Assembly: GCA_013997645.1 (NCBI GenBank)
Contig: PNKB01000040.1
Coordinates: forward strand, 1-32,760
Reading direction: 5' to 3'
Length of the DNA: 32,760 nucleotides
From: Cyanobacteria bacterium PR.3.49
GTDB lineage: Bacteria > Cyanobacteriota > Vampirovibrionia > Obscuribacterales > Obscuribacteraceae
The stretch's first letter is position 1. Each line of letters opens with the position of its first letter. Made by a program: the position numbers and the translations under genes. The notes under the pieces were generated by a model. That model saw nothing but the letters and a program-made list of their open reading frames with translations. It was not told where the DNA came from and ran no database searches. Of this stretch, positions 1-8,976 are shown in pieces.

Positions 1-1
1 T

Positions 2-292
2 CATATGGATGAGTTGGACGAAGAAGGCAATGAGGTGGTGGGAAACACTCTTCTGCTCTTATTCAATTCTCATTGGAAAGAAAAACAATTTCAATTGCCT
101 CCAAGCCAGGTCGATAAATACTGGCGAATGTTCGCCCCGCAAATGATGGATAAGACGTGGAAATTGCTGGTGGAAACGACCGGGCAATTGAGCGCCAGCT
201 GCTGGATGCCGCAAAGTCAATTCAAATTGGGACCTCGTTCTATGGCCTTATTCGAATTGCAGGACAAAGACGAGAATACACTTCCGGAATAA
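2..292 (+). CDS. glgX: Glycogen debranching enzyme GlgX, C-terminal end (5' truncated by window edge)
   Basis: The reading frame is open to the left edge, so only the last ~96 residues are present. They match the all-beta C-terminal domain of GlgX-type (isoamylase family, GH13) debranching enzymes: an 'EVVGNTLLLLFNSHW' stretch is followed by 'FQLPP', a conserved Trp, and a closing 'RSMALFEL' strand. The family hydrolyses alpha-1,6 branches of limit dextrins in the cytoplasm. The catalytic domain lies outside the window and cannot be checked. The aldo/keto reductase gene starts 16 bp downstream, so the two are probably co-transcribed. A branching enzyme gene (glgB) is also in this window at 6874-8793, consistent with local clustering of glycogen genes. 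Confidence 0.8.
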   Translation, partial: HMDELDEEGNEVVGNTLLLLFNSHWKEKQFQLPPSQVDKYWRMFAPQMMDKTWKLLVETTGQLSASCWMPQSQFKLGPRSMALFELQDKDENTLPE

Positions 293-308
293 ACAAGAGG
301 AATTTGAC

Positions 309-1160
309 ATGAGTCCGACAACGCACAATGGAGTGTCTATCCCGTCTTTCATGTATGGCACCGCCTGGAAAAAAGAGGCGACGAAAGGTCTGGTCGAACT
401 TGCTGTCGAATCTGGATTCACCGCCATTGATACCGCCAATCAATTGCGTCACTACTATGAAATCGGTGTTGGTGAAGCACTGCAGAATGTTTATAAGAAG
501 GGCATCAAGCGCGAGTCTTTGTTTTTGCAGACAAAATTTACGTCAATCGACGGACAGGGTGATCACACTCCATACGATAGGAATGCCGATCTTACGACGC
601 AGGTAAATCAATCCATAGACAGTTCGCTGGAACATTTGCATACTGATTATCTGGATTCTTATGTCTTGCACGGACCGTACACTCGCCATGGACTGAGCAA
701 CTCAGACTGGGAAGTTTGGGCGGCCATTGAAGATCAATTCAATAAAGGCAAAGCGAAAATGATCGGTGTCAGCAACGTGACGGCTGAACAACTTGGATTG
801 CTGGTGGCCAAGGCGAAAGTAAAACCGATGGTTGTGCAGAATCGCTGTTATGCGGCATATGGTTGGGATAAAGAAGTCCGCGCCATCTGCCGCGCGGAGA
901 ATATCATTTATCAAGGATTTTCACTGCTTACCGCCAATGCCAGAGAGATGAGCGACCCGGCAGTGGTAGCCATTGCCAGACGACTGGATACAAACGTCGA
1001 ACAAGTAGTCTTCAAATTTTCAATGCAGGTCGGCATGCTGCCCCTTACGGGCACGTCCAAAGAAAGGCACATGAAAGAAGATTTGGCGTGCGAGAAGCTC
1101 AGCCTGACTGCTGAAGATATGAGCTTGCTCGAAAATATCGGTCTCTCGGCTCGGCGCTAA
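309..1160 (+). CDS. Aldo/keto reductase
   Basis: This 283-residue protein has the (beta/alpha)8 NADPH-dependent aldo/keto reductase pattern. The catalytic tetrad is visible as Asp41 (in 'AIDTAN'), Tyr50 (in 'HYYEIGVGEAL'), Lys76 (in 'LQTKF') and His121 (in 'YVLHGPY'). The family reduces aldehydes or ketones to alcohols in the cytosol; the substrate cannot be read from the sequence. Length is normal for the 'diketo-gulonate reductase-like' branch. The ATG is preceded by an AAGAGG ribosome binding site at 295-300. The gene follows the glgX end after 16 bp and is followed by a hairpin and T-run at 1271-1290. Confidence 0.9.
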   Translation: MSPTTHNGVSIPSFMYGTAWKKEATKGLVELAVESGFTAIDTANQLRHYYEIGVGEALQNVYKKGIKRESLFLQTKFTSIDGQGDHTPYDRNADLTTQVNQSIDSSLEHLHTDYLDSYVLHGPYTRHGLSNSDWEVWAAIEDQFNKGKAKMIGVSNVTAEQLGLLVAKAKVKPMVVQNRCYAAYGWDKEVRAICRAENIIYQGFSLLTANAREMSDPAVVAIARRLDTNVEQVVFKFSMQVGMLPLTGTSKERHMKEDLACEKLSLTAEDMSLLENIGLSARR

Positions 1161-1270
1161 CAAATAATTAAAAGTCGCCCATTGAGGGAAACTTTTCGAT
1201 TGGGCGAAGTCTATTTAGCCATCAGGCATTTCCTGGATGAGCGGCAAAGCTCATGACTACTGACTCCAGG

Positions 1271-1290
1271 GTGCCGTGCGGCACGTTTTT
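1271..1290 (+). terminator. Rho-independent terminator candidate after the aldo/keto reductase
   Basis: GTGCC and GGCAC arms (1271-1284) form a 5-6 bp GC-rich stem with a tiny loop, followed directly by GTTTTT. It lies 110 bp after the aldo/keto reductase stop. A GTG start at 1276 for the next gene would lie inside this hairpin, which favours the ATG at 1306. Confidence 0.5.
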
Positions 1291-1305
1291 ACGGAAACCA
1301 ACATC

Positions 1306-1674
1306 ATGTCCAGCATCAATGCAGATATTGTCAGACTGATCGGCGACGGAATTCTGGAAGAATTCGGTATGCTCAATTCCGATTTGATGGAATCGCCCAA
1401 ACCATTTCGTTCGGTGCGCTCGATTGAAGATCTGCGCCGAACCAGGATAGCCGGTCGTATAAATAGAGAACGAGCCTTCCTCAACAAAGATGGCGTGCTG
1501 ATCGTGCATTACTGGTCGAAGCTCGGGCATTTAATTGCCGAAGCCTGGGATCATATCGCTCCGACCGAGCCGCATTATCTTGAATTGTGCCTCAAACACG
1601 GACTCAAGCAAGTCGGTGACCACAACGAAATTACGCTCCAGTGGACGAAAGGAAGTTGGAAGAAAGTCGCATAG
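1306..1674 (+). CDS. Hypothetical protein, 122 aa
   Basis: I do not recognise this soluble 122-residue protein. It is mixed alpha/beta in character with no signal peptide or membrane segment. A basic stretch in the middle ('RSIEDLRRTRIAGRINRER') and Trp-rich segments near the C-terminus stand out. The ATG at 1306 is chosen because GGAAA lies about 10 nt upstream and because the alternative in-frame GTG at 1276 falls inside the terminator-like hairpin at 1271-1290. The htrA-like gene starts 66 bp downstream on the same strand, so the two may share a transcript. A 102-codon antisense frame here is treated as a shadow. Confidence 0.6.
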   Translation: MSSINADIVRLIGDGILEEFGMLNSDLMESPKPFRSVRSIEDLRRTRIAGRINRERAFLNKDGVLIVHYWSKLGHLIAEAWDHIAPTEPHYLELCLKHGLKQVGDHNEITLQWTKGSWKKVA

Positions 1675-1740
1675 CCAATTTGTGGCGATGGATTTTTCAA
1701 CGTGCTTTACTCTGATTACCTGGTTGCAGGAGGGCAGAGT

Positions 1741-2793
1741 ATGAAAAACGCAGCGCAACAGCCGTTGGTGGTACGAGTTTTAGACAACGATCAAAGTGTC
1801 GAGGCGCGCAGAGATTCAGTTGGCGACTCACAGTTGGGCAAGGTGCAAGGATGCGATCTTGAACTTCTGGATTCGTATTCGCGCACGGTTGTTTCTGCAC
1901 TAGAGCGAGTTTCCCCTGCCGTCGTCTACATCGAGGTGACTAAAGAAATCCAGGGCCGGCGCTCGAGCGAAGCTAAAGGCGGCGGTTCCGGATTCATTTT
2001 CACTCAAGACGGTTATATATTCACCAATAGCCATGTTGTTCATGGCGCCAGAGAAATTAAAGTTTCCCTCTCCGATGGTCGCACGGTAACCGGACGGCTC
2101 GTAGGTGAAGACGAGGATACCGACCTGGCTGTGGTGCAAATTTGGGCACCAAATATAGAGCCGGTCAAATTGGGCGATTCTCAAGCGCTCACCGCCGGTC
2201 AAATTGTAATTGCCATCGGCAATCCGTATGGTTTTCAAAGCACTGTGACGGCGGGCATTATAAGCGCGCTTGGTCGCTCGATGCGTGCACAGTCGGGTCG
2301 GCTGATCGACAATGTCATTCAAACCGATGCAGCACTTAATCCGGGCAACTCCGGCGGTCCGCTTCTCAATTCACGCGGCGAGGTGATAGGCGTGAATACA
2401 GCCGTGATTTTGCCTGCCCAGGGAATCTGCCTGGCCGTGCCTATCAACACGGCAAAGTCAGTGGCATTTGCTCTTATGCGCGACGGATTTGTCAGAAGAG
2501 GATGGCTCGGTGTTGCAGCGCAGACGATTTCTTTGCGAACGCGACTGGCTCGCTTTCATCAGATTTCCAACAGCGGCGCGGTCTTGCTTATCGGCATCGA
2601 GCCTCAGTCTCCCGCTCAAGGGGCCGGGCTTCGAGAGGGCGACGCACTTGTGAGTATCAATGGTCAGGAGGTCAATTCAGTTGATGACCTGCACCGATTG
2701 ATGCTGACTGTGAAGACGGACACTGAAAGTGTTGTTACCGCCATTCGGCATTCTGAGCTGGTTTCAATACCAGTAATGCCAATATTGAAATAG
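1741..2793 (+). CDS. HtrA/DegP-type serine protease with one PDZ domain
   Basis: This 350-residue protein is a trypsin-like S1C protease. The catalytic triad is His98 (in 'FTNSHVVHG'), Asp128 (in 'DTDLAVVQ') and Ser204 (in 'NPGNSGGPL'). A single PDZ domain occupies roughly residues 255-345, starting at 'RRGWLGVAAQT' and including 'GLREGDALVSINGQEV'. Such proteases act as quality-control proteases or chaperones for misfolded envelope proteins. The ATG at 1741 has a good AGGAGG site at 1729-1734; an upstream GTG at 1702 lacks one. No signal peptide or N-terminal membrane helix is visible, which is odd for a family that usually works outside the cytoplasm. The neighbour downstream is convergent (stop codon 14 bp away). 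Confidence 0.92.
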   Translation: MKNAAQQPLVVRVLDNDQSVEARRDSVGDSQLGKVQGCDLELLDSYSRTVVSALERVSPAVVYIEVTKEIQGRRSSEAKGGGSGFIFTQDGYIFTNSHVVHGAREIKVSLSDGRTVTGRLVGEDEDTDLAVVQIWAPNIEPVKLGDSQALTAGQIVIAIGNPYGFQSTVTAGIISALGRSMRAQSGRLIDNVIQTDAALNPGNSGGPLLNSRGEVIGVNTAVILPAQGICLAVPINTAKSVAFALMRDGFVRRGWLGVAAQTISLRTRLARFHQISNSGAVLLIGIEPQSPAQGAGLREGDALVSINGQEVNSVDDLHRLMLTVKTDTESVVTAIRHSELVSIPVMPILK

Positions 2794-2807
2794 ACGTCAG
2801 CGGACTT

Positions 2808-2960
2808 TTAGCGGCGATTGAAATTGGAGAAGAACGAATAAACCGGTGTGTACGAATCGTGTTCATACACGGGCTTGTTTGTGTCGAGTTCTTGCTCTTG
2901 GACTTTGGCTTCTTGCTGAACCGGGTTGCACTCTTGGGGTTTGAGAGTTTGCTCTGGCAT
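2808..2960 (-). CDS. Small hydrophilic protein, 50 aa
   Basis: This short minus-strand frame runs from an ATG at 2960 to a TAA at 2808-2810. The start is preceded by AGGAG with 8 nt spacing, the best-placed ribosome binding site in this intergenic region. The protein is Gln/Glu-rich in its first half (several 'QE' pairs) and ends with an aromatic segment ('YTPVYSFFSNFNRR'). There is no signal peptide or membrane helix, and I recognise no family. A perfect tandem 11-bp repeat lies about 100 bp upstream (3064-3085) and may be its operator. It is convergent with the HtrA-type gene. Confidence 0.5.
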   Translation of the reverse strand: MPEQTLKPQECNPVQQEAKVQEQELDTNKPVYEHDSYTPVYSFFSNFNRR

Positions 2961-3063
2961 GGTAATAGCTCCTGGGGGAGGATGAATCGATCCAGCGCAA
3001 TGCCCGGCGGGGCTTGCGTTAGATTAAGCGGGGAGGGTTCCGATTGATTACACCATAACAAAC

Positions 3064-3085
3064 AATTGTTGCGAAATTGTTGCGA
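3064..3085 (-). promoter_or_regulatory. Perfect tandem 11-bp direct repeat upstream of the small ORF
   Basis: AATTGTTGCGA occurs twice head-to-tail (3064-3074 and 3075-3085). The 11-bp period places both copies on the same DNA face, as in operators bound by tandem winged-helix regulators. On the minus strand a TATGGT hexamer (3057-3052) follows, then the start codon of the 50-aa ORF at 2960. It lies between the kinase stop and that ORF. The function is inferred. Confidence 0.35.
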
Positions 3086-3156
3086 GCCGAAACGTCGCGC
3101 TACTTTGCTTTTCGGGGCTTGCCGGCAATGCCGCCCGGACTTTTGTGCGCTCCTTT

Positions 3157-5187
3157 CTATAGCTGGGTGTTTTTCATCATATGTATTCTTATGCCTTTGA
3201 CCGACCGCTTGAACAGCTTTACGTCTTCTTCGCTCCAGTCCGAAACGACAATTTCTTGCAGGGACTTGAAGCGCTTCACCGTCTCGATGCACTTGGCTGA
3301 CGTCGAGCAACCTAAGCAATAAAGATGTCTTAGATTAGTGAGGGGCAAAAGTACTTTCATGGTTTCGTCATTGAAGACTTTGTTTCCGCCCACAGACAGC
3401 AATTTCAAGTTCTTAAAGGTGGATAGATATCGCAAATCATCAAGGGTCAAGTCATTGTCTTCGATTTTTAGACTGACTACTTTTGAGGGCGTCAATCGGT
3501 TTAGTATGGGGCGAATTGGCAATAAGTGAGCGCATCTAAGCGACTCCAGATGCGGCAGTCTCTTGAGCCGGCAAAAAACATCGGCAGTTATATGTGTATG
3601 TGATAAGTCCAGATTTTGCAGATTTTCAACTTTATCCAGGTATGGAAACGCTTCATTGCCTATGTCCATAGATACTTTCATAGAGTTGACCCTTTTGAAT
3701 CTCGGCAACGCCGTAAGAGCGCTCGAGTTTGTCTGAACCATATCTTCGAGTACTAGTGACGTGAAGTCGTCAGGTCCAAATCTGTTTAGTAGAGCTGGCG
3801 ATCTCAAATACCGAGGATCCGGCTTGAACCAGACCGGGTCATTAATTGGAGCACTCATAAGACCCCGGGCCAGCCGCGGTGCCTGATGACCAATGATTAT
3901 CGAGCCTATCGATTGACTGGGAAATTTGAAGAGGCGCGTTCTTCCTGTGGCGCTGATTTCAGAAAATGGACGCTTCTGTTCAGGATCTACTTCCGGAATA
4001 TTTTCCTCGGCTTTTGGTCTGGCAATCACATTGGCTGGGGCAAGCGGCTGTTTTATAACTACATTTTGCTCGCGCTCTTGCTGCCCGCTGACAAAGACAC
4101 TTGTGGCAAAACCAAGCACATAAGCACCCAAAGTAAGCAAGGCGATGACCAGGATTTCCATTTTGACCAGTTTGGAGCGCTGGGCGATTACTTCCTGCAC
4201 CGGCTGTCCGAAATTCAAAGTCATCGAGCCGTCGCTGGTTTTCAATTCGCTCAAACGCTGCTCGATTTGCACCAGCTCGTGCGTGAGGATATGAGCATTG
4301 GTATAGCGATGATTGGGATCCTTCTCCAAAAGCTTCGCTACGATTGTTTCCACCTCACTGGGAAACTGCAGTCCCAGTGACGCCTCCTTGAGTGATAGTG
4401 GCTTGTCCGATTGATGCTTCATCATCGTCGAAAGCGCGTTGTCCCCGATCATGGGCGGAGCACCGGTCAAAGCCTCGTACATCGAACAGCCCAGAGAGTA
4501 CAAATCTGAGCGATTGTCGACTGCATTGCCCATGCATTGCTCCGGTGACATGTAGAGCGGACTGCCGAAAATTTCACCGGTGCGCGTCAATGTTTGCTGG
4601 TTGAATTCATCGATACCTGTAAGTTTTGCAATGCCCAGATCGACGACCTTGACTGTGCCGATTAGCGAACCTTCCTGCGTTTTTGCAATCATGATATTGC
4701 TTGGTTTGAGGTCGCGGTGAATGACTCCATTGTCGTGAGCATATGCCAGGGCAAACCCCACTTGAATGAAGATTTTGAGCGTTTCTCGCATAGGTAAGCG
4801 TCCGTTTCTCTTAATCAGGTCTGCAAGCGTTTCACCCTTCACCAGATCCATGATGAAAAACGGCTGGCCGTCCGGCAGAAGACCGGAGTCCTGGACTTTT
4901 ATCAAGTTGGGATGATCCAATCGGCTGGCTGCTTTTGCTTCATTGTCAAAACGGCGCCAGACATTGCTGTCCGCCAGTCTGTTCAAAACCTTGAGCGCAA
5001 ATTCGGATTTCAAATGCACATGCTCAACGTGATAAACACTGCCCATGCCACCTTTGCCGAGCAGCTCTATTACTTTATAGCGTTCCAGAATCTTTGAGCC
5101 GGGCGCCAGCGCGATGATTCCATCGGGCGCGAAATTGTCCGTTGTAAAAGTGCGATCGAGCGATTCGGAATTCTCGGATTCGAGCAT
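3157..5187 (-). CDS. Membrane Ser/Thr protein kinase with LRR-like C-terminal domain
   Basis: This 676-residue protein begins with a Hanks-type kinase domain (about residues 37-310): Gly-rich loop 'GKGGMGSV' (44-51), Lys66, catalytic loop 'HRDLKPSN' with Asp159 and Asn164, 'DLG' at 183-185 in place of DFG, and 'GSPLYMSPEQC' in the activation segment. All catalytic residues are present. A hydrophobic segment near residues 344-366 is a likely single membrane helix. The C-terminal ~300 residues contain degenerate leucine-rich repeats ('LQNLDLSHTHIT', 'LKLLSVGGNKV', 'LRHLYCLGC'). Predicted topology is a cytosolic kinase with an extracytoplasmic sensor-like domain. The gene starts 15 bp after the fumarase stop with no good ribosome binding site, suggesting translational coupling. 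Confidence 0.9.
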   Translation of the reverse strand: MLESENSESLDRTFTTDNFAPDGIIALAPGSKILERYKVIELLGKGGMGSVYHVEHVHLKSEFALKVLNRLADSNVWRRFDNEAKAASRLDHPNLIKVQDSGLLPDGQPFFIMDLVKGETLADLIKRNGRLPMRETLKIFIQVGFALAYAHDNGVIHRDLKPSNIMIAKTQEGSLIGTVKVVDLGIAKLTGIDEFNQQTLTRTGEIFGSPLYMSPEQCMGNAVDNRSDLYSLGCSMYEALTGAPPMIGDNALSTMMKHQSDKPLSLKEASLGLQFPSEVETIVAKLLEKDPNHRYTNAHILTHELVQIEQRLSELKTSDGSMTLNFGQPVQEVIAQRSKLVKMEILVIALLTLGAYVLGFATSVFVSGQQEREQNVVIKQPLAPANVIARPKAEENIPEVDPEQKRPFSEISATGRTRLFKFPSQSIGSIIIGHQAPRLARGLMSAPINDPVWFKPDPRYLRSPALLNRFGPDDFTSLVLEDMVQTNSSALTALPRFKRVNSMKVSMDIGNEAFPYLDKVENLQNLDLSHTHITADVFCRLKRLPHLESLRCAHLLPIRPILNRLTPSKVVSLKIEDNDLTLDDLRYLSTFKNLKLLSVGGNKVFNDETMKVLLPLTNLRHLYCLGCSTSAKCIETVKRFKSLQEIVVSDWSEEDVKLFKRSVKGIRIHMMKNTQL

Positions 5188-5202
5188 TTCTAAATCATAC
5201 TG

Positions 5203-6837
5203 TTATTTGGTCAGCGACACATGACGTTCCATGACTTCGGCAAAGAAGTCATCGCCCTTGTCATTGATCACGATGAAAGCTGGAAAGTCTTCTATTTCAA
5301 TTTTGAAGACAGCTTCCATTCCTAATTCCGGATAATCGATAGTCTCAACTTTTTTGATCGAATCCTGCGCCAGGCGGGCTGCCGCACCACCAATGGTGCC
5401 AAGGTAGAAGCCGCCCCATCTGCCGCACGCTTCACGGACATTTTTGCCGCGATTGCCTTTGGCCAGGGAGATCAAGCTGGCGCCTCTGGACATCAAAAGA
5501 TCAGCATAAGAGTCCATACGTCCTGCCGTGGTCGGGCCGAATGATCCAGAAGCGTAGCCTTCAGGAGTTTTTGCCGGACCGGCGTAATAAATCGGATGCT
5601 TGTAGATGTAATCAGGCAGTTCTTTGCCTGACTCGATTACTTCTTTCCATTTTGCGTGCGCGATATCGCGGGCTACCAGCATGGTGCCGGTGAGCAGCAA
5701 GCGCGTACCGGGCGGCTTACCGGAAAGTGCTTTGCGAATTTCATCCATCGATTTGCTGAGGTCGACTCGCAAAGACTGATCGCCAAGCTCGCTTTCTTCG
5801 GTTTCCGGCAGAAAACGAGCAGGGTCCGTCTCCAACTGCTCCAGCCAAACGCCGTCTTTGTCGATGCGGGCAAGAATTTGCCGGTCCGCGCTGCATGATA
5901 CTCCCAGCCCTATGGGAAGGCTGGCTCCGTGTCTGGGAAGGCGAACCACCCGCACATCGTGACAGAAATATTTGCCACCAAATTGAGCGCCGATGCCGAG
6001 ATTTCGAGTGATTTCCAGAATTTCTTTTTCCAGTTCCAAATCGCGGAAAGCACGCCCCGTTTTATCGCCTTCCGTCGGCAACGTATCCAGATAATGCGTG
6101 CTTGCCAATTTAACCGTCTTCAAGGTCATCTCGGCAGACAAGCCTCCGATCACTACCGCCAGATGATAAGGCGGGCAAGCCGAAGTGCCCAGACCGGCAA
6201 TCTTTTCGGTGAGAAGTTTTTTGAGTGATTCAGTATTTAAAACCGATTTGGTTTCTTGATAAAGATAAGTCTTATTGGCCGATCCGCCGCCTTTGGCGAT
6301 GAAAAGAAACTCGTATTTGTCGCCTGGATCTGAATAAATCTCGATTTGAGCAGGCAAATTACTGCCGGTATTCGACTCCTGATACATCGTTATCGGTGCC
6401 ATCTGACTGTAGCGAAGATTGCATTCATTGTATGTTTTCTTGACGCCGTCCGAAATTGCCTGAGCATCGTCCGCACCGGTAAAGACCTGTTCTCCCTTGT
6501 GAGCCATGACAATGGCAGTGCCGGTGTCCTGGCACATCGGAAGAGTGCCACCAGCGGCAATGCCGGCGTTTTTCAACAATTCGAGTGCGACAAATTTATC
6601 GTTGTCGGACGCCTCTTTGTCATCGAGAATATTGCGCAGCATTTCCAGATGGCTGGTGCGCAGCAGGTGAGAAACATCCGTGAAAGCGTGTTTAGCCAGC
6701 TTGGTCAGCACTTCTGGCTTGACCACTAGGACTTTCTTTCCTTGAAACGTTTCCTCGGAAATTCCCTCTTTGCCCAGATTCTTGTATTGAGTAGTGTCTT
6801 TTCCGAGTTGGAAAATGCTGCTCAAAGATTGAGACAT
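5203..6837 (-). CDS. fumA: Fumarate hydratase, class I (iron-sulfur, FumA/FumB type)
   Basis: This 544-residue protein is a full-length one-subunit class I fumarase, which interconverts fumarate and malate in the TCA cycle using an oxygen-sensitive [4Fe-4S] cluster. The three cluster cysteines are visible as Cys102 (in '[10 protein letters not shown]'), Cys221 (in '[10 protein letters not shown]') and Cys315 (in 'GVSCSADRQ'). The C-terminal domain begins near '[29 protein letters not shown]', a family signature. The ATG has a GGAGG site about 10 nt upstream. It follows glgB by 36 bp and precedes the Ser/Thr kinase by 15 bp, so glgB-fum-kinase probably form one transcript. Confidence 0.95.
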   Translation of the reverse strand: MSQSLSSIFQLGKDTTQYKNLGKEGISEETFQGKKVLVVKPEVLTKLAKHAFTDVSHLLRTSHLEMLRNILDDKEASDNDKFVALELLKNAGIAAGGTLPMCQDTGTAIVMAHKGEQVFTGADDAQAISDGVKKTYNECNLRYSQMAPITMYQESNTGSNLPAQIEIYSDPGDKYEFLFIAKGGGSANKTYLYQETKSVLNTESLKKLLTEKIAGLGTSACPPYHLAVVIGGLSAEMTLKTVKLASTHYLDTLPTEGDKTGRAFRDLELEKEILEITRNLGIGAQFGGKYFCHDVRVVRLPRHGASLPIGLGVSCSADRQILARIDKDGVWLEQLETDPARFLPETEESELGDQSLRVDLSKSMDEIRKALSGKPPGTRLLLTGTMLVARDIAHAKWKEVIESGKELPDYIYKHPIYYAGPAKTPEGYASGSFGPTTAGRMDSYADLLMSRGASLISLAKGNRGKNVREACGRWGGFYLGTIGGAAARLAQDSIKKVETIDYPELGMEAVFKIEIEDFPAFIVINDKGDDFFAEVMERHVSLTK

Positions 6838-6873
6838 AGGACGATGACCTCCGGTAATCGGCGCGGGATGCGC

Positions 6874-8793
6874 CTATTTTTCTGCTTTGAAAACCACAAT
6901 TGAGAGTGGCGGTAGTGTAATCGAAATCGAGTAGTTATGTCCGTGGTGACGCCACTCATCGCTATGCAGCCCACCCTGGTTGCCGAGCCCGCTGCCGCCG
7001 TAGTCGCTGGCATCGCTGTTGAGTATTTCTCGGTAGAAGCTGTGCGTCGGCACCCCGATGCGGTAGTTATGCCTTGGAACGGGAGTGAAGTTGCAAGCCA
7101 CGATCAGTTGATCGGCCTGCCCTTGAGACTGTCTTGAATAGGCAAGGATACACTGATCGTGATCCTGGCAATCGATCCATGAAAAACCGGCTGGGTTGCA
7201 GTCGAGTTCAAAGAGGGCGGGATGCTCTCTATAGACGTGATTGAGGTCTGAGACCCAGCGTTTCATGCCTGCATGCAGTGGATACTCGAGCAAGTGCCAG
7301 TCGAGACTTTGTGCGTAATTCCATTCGATCCACTGTCCGAATTCTCCGCCCATGAAGAGGAGTTTTTTGCCTGGCAAGGTCCATTGATAGCCTAGAAGCA
7401 ATCTTAAGTTGGCGAACTTTTGCCAGTGATCTCCGGGCATTTTGTTGAGCAAGGAGCACTTGCCGTGCACAACTTCATCATGTGATAGAGGCATGACGAA
7501 ATTCTCGGAAAATTGATACAGTCCGCGGAAAGTCAAATTGTTGTGGTGGTAGCGACGATAAATCGAATCAAGCGACATGTATTTTAAGGTGTCGTTCATC
7601 CAGCCCATGTCCCATTTGAGACCAAAGCCGAGTCCACCCAGGTATGTTGGACGTGCTACTTGCGGCCAGGCGGTGGACTCCTCGGCAATCATGAGCGCGT
7701 AGTTGTGCTCTGAATAAACTACTTCGTTGAGTGTGCGCAGGAGTGAAATCGCCTCGAGATTTTCTCTGCCGCCGTACTCGTTGGCGACCCATTCTCCGTC
7801 TTTGCGTGCATAGTTGAGATAAAGCATTGATGCGACTGCATCGACTCTCAGACCGTCGATGTGATATTTGTCGAACCAGAAAAGTGCATTGCTGATGAGG
7901 AAGTTTCTTACTTCGTGGCGCCCGAAATTGAACACATACGTGCCCCACTCGTGGTGCATGCCCTGGCGCGGGTCGGCATGTTCGTATAAATGCGAGCCGT
8001 CGAAAAGCCCTAGACCATGCCCGTCTTTAGGAAAGTGTGCAGGCACCCAATCGAGTATGACACCGATGCCGGCCTGGTGGAGTTTGTCCACGAGGAACAT
8101 AAAATCCTCGGGTGTGCCGAACCTGCTGGTGGTGGCAAAATAGCCGGTGATTTGATAGCCCCAGGACATATCGAGCGGGTGCTCGGAAACAGGAAGAAAC
8201 TCCACATGAGTGAAGCCTGTGTCCTTCAAATATTCGACGAGTTTGTCGGCCAGCTCTCTGTAGGTAAGCCAGCGATTGTCTTCTTCGGGCACCAGCATCC
8301 AGGAGCCCAAATGGACTTCATAGATGGAGATGGCTGCATCAAGAGCATTGCGTTTTTTGCGTTCTTTGACCCAGGTATCATCGTTCCATTTATATTTGTC
8401 GAGGTCGTAAACAATGGAGGCGGTCTTCGGTCTTACCTCGCTGAAGAAGCCGAATGGATCGATTTTTTCATTGCCGCCTGCCGCGTCGGACGAAATGTGA
8501 TACTTGTACAGCGTTCCTTCAGCCAGACCTGGTATAAAGAGCGTCCACACACCAGAACTGCTCATCACGCTCATTCTGTTGGCAGACGGATCCCATTTAT
8601 TGAAATCGCCGATTACCGAAACCGAATTCGCATTGGGTGCCCACACGGCAAAATGAGTGCCCTCTTTGCCGTTGACGACGGCTTTGTGCGCTCCCATCTT
8701 TTCATAAATTTTGTAATTGGTGCCCTCACCAAAAAGGTGCAGGTCGAAATCCGTGATGATCGGTGCTGAATCTTTTAGCTCTTTGGTTGACAC
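6874..8793 (-). CDS. glgB: 1,4-alpha-glucan (glycogen) branching enzyme
   Basis: This GH13 enzyme of about 639 residues forms alpha-1,6 branches in glycogen. An N-terminal CBM48 module ('HFAVWAPNANSVSVIGDFNKWD') precedes the catalytic barrel. The nucleophile Asp is in 'GLRVDAVASMLY', the acid/base Glu in 'MIAEEST' and the third Asp in 'LSHDEVVHGK'. The C-terminal beta domain ends in 'LPPLSIVVF'. It is shorter than the ~730-residue E. coli enzyme because the extra N-terminal module is absent. No clear ribosome binding site is seen: GTG at 8793 is preferred, with an in-frame TTG at 8808 as the alternative. It is the first gene of the probable glgB-fum-kinase transcript. A 250-codon antisense frame inside it is a shadow. 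Confidence 0.93.
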   Translation of the reverse strand: MSTKELKDSAPIITDFDLHLFGEGTNYKIYEKMGAHKAVVNGKEGTHFAVWAPNANSVSVIGDFNKWDPSANRMSVMSSSGVWTLFIPGLAEGTLYKYHISSDAAGGNEKIDPFGFFSEVRPKTASIVYDLDKYKWNDDTWVKERKKRNALDAAISIYEVHLGSWMLVPEEDNRWLTYRELADKLVEYLKDTGFTHVEFLPVSEHPLDMSWGYQITGYFATTSRFGTPEDFMFLVDKLHQAGIGVILDWVPAHFPKDGHGLGLFDGSHLYEHADPRQGMHHEWGTYVFNFGRHEVRNFLISNALFWFDKYHIDGLRVDAVASMLYLNYARKDGEWVANEYGGRENLEAISLLRTLNEVVYSEHNYALMIAEESTAWPQVARPTYLGGLGFGLKWDMGWMNDTLKYMSLDSIYRRYHHNNLTFRGLYQFSENFVMPLSHDEVVHGKCSLLNKMPGDHWQKFANLRLLLGYQWTLPGKKLLFMGGEFGQWIEWNYAQSLDWHLLEYPLHAGMKRWVSDLNHVYREHPALFELDCNPAGFSWIDCQDHDQCILAYSRQSQGQADQLIVACNFTPVPRHNYRIGVPTHSFYREILNSDASDYGGSGLGNQGGLHSDEWRHHGHNYSISITLPPLSIVVFKAEK

Positions 8794-8976
8794 TCTTAAA
8801 TCTCGCAAAAAAGTAATGCTGCGCGTGCCTGCAAAATGCTCCAGTAGATTTCATCTGCGGCATTTCGGTCGGACAACACGTGCGACTGATTATTTTCGCA
8901 TGGAAACCCCATCCCGTAAGGGAAATAGCGTTTTTGACGTAAAGAACGGTCACGTCCGATGAGAAATTGAAACGAT

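Noticed and set aside
1175-1207. TCGCCCA/TGGGCGA inverted repeat after the aldo/keto reductase
   Set aside because: The loop is 19 nt and no T-run follows. The hairpin at 1271-1290 is the better terminator.
3886-4380. 164-codon antisense frame within the Ser/Thr kinase
   Set aside because: Mirror of the TM and linker region of a clearly coding kinase.
8017-8769. 250-codon antisense frame within glgB
   Set aside because: It lies entirely opposite conserved GH13 coding sequence and shows no motif; a codon-bias shadow.
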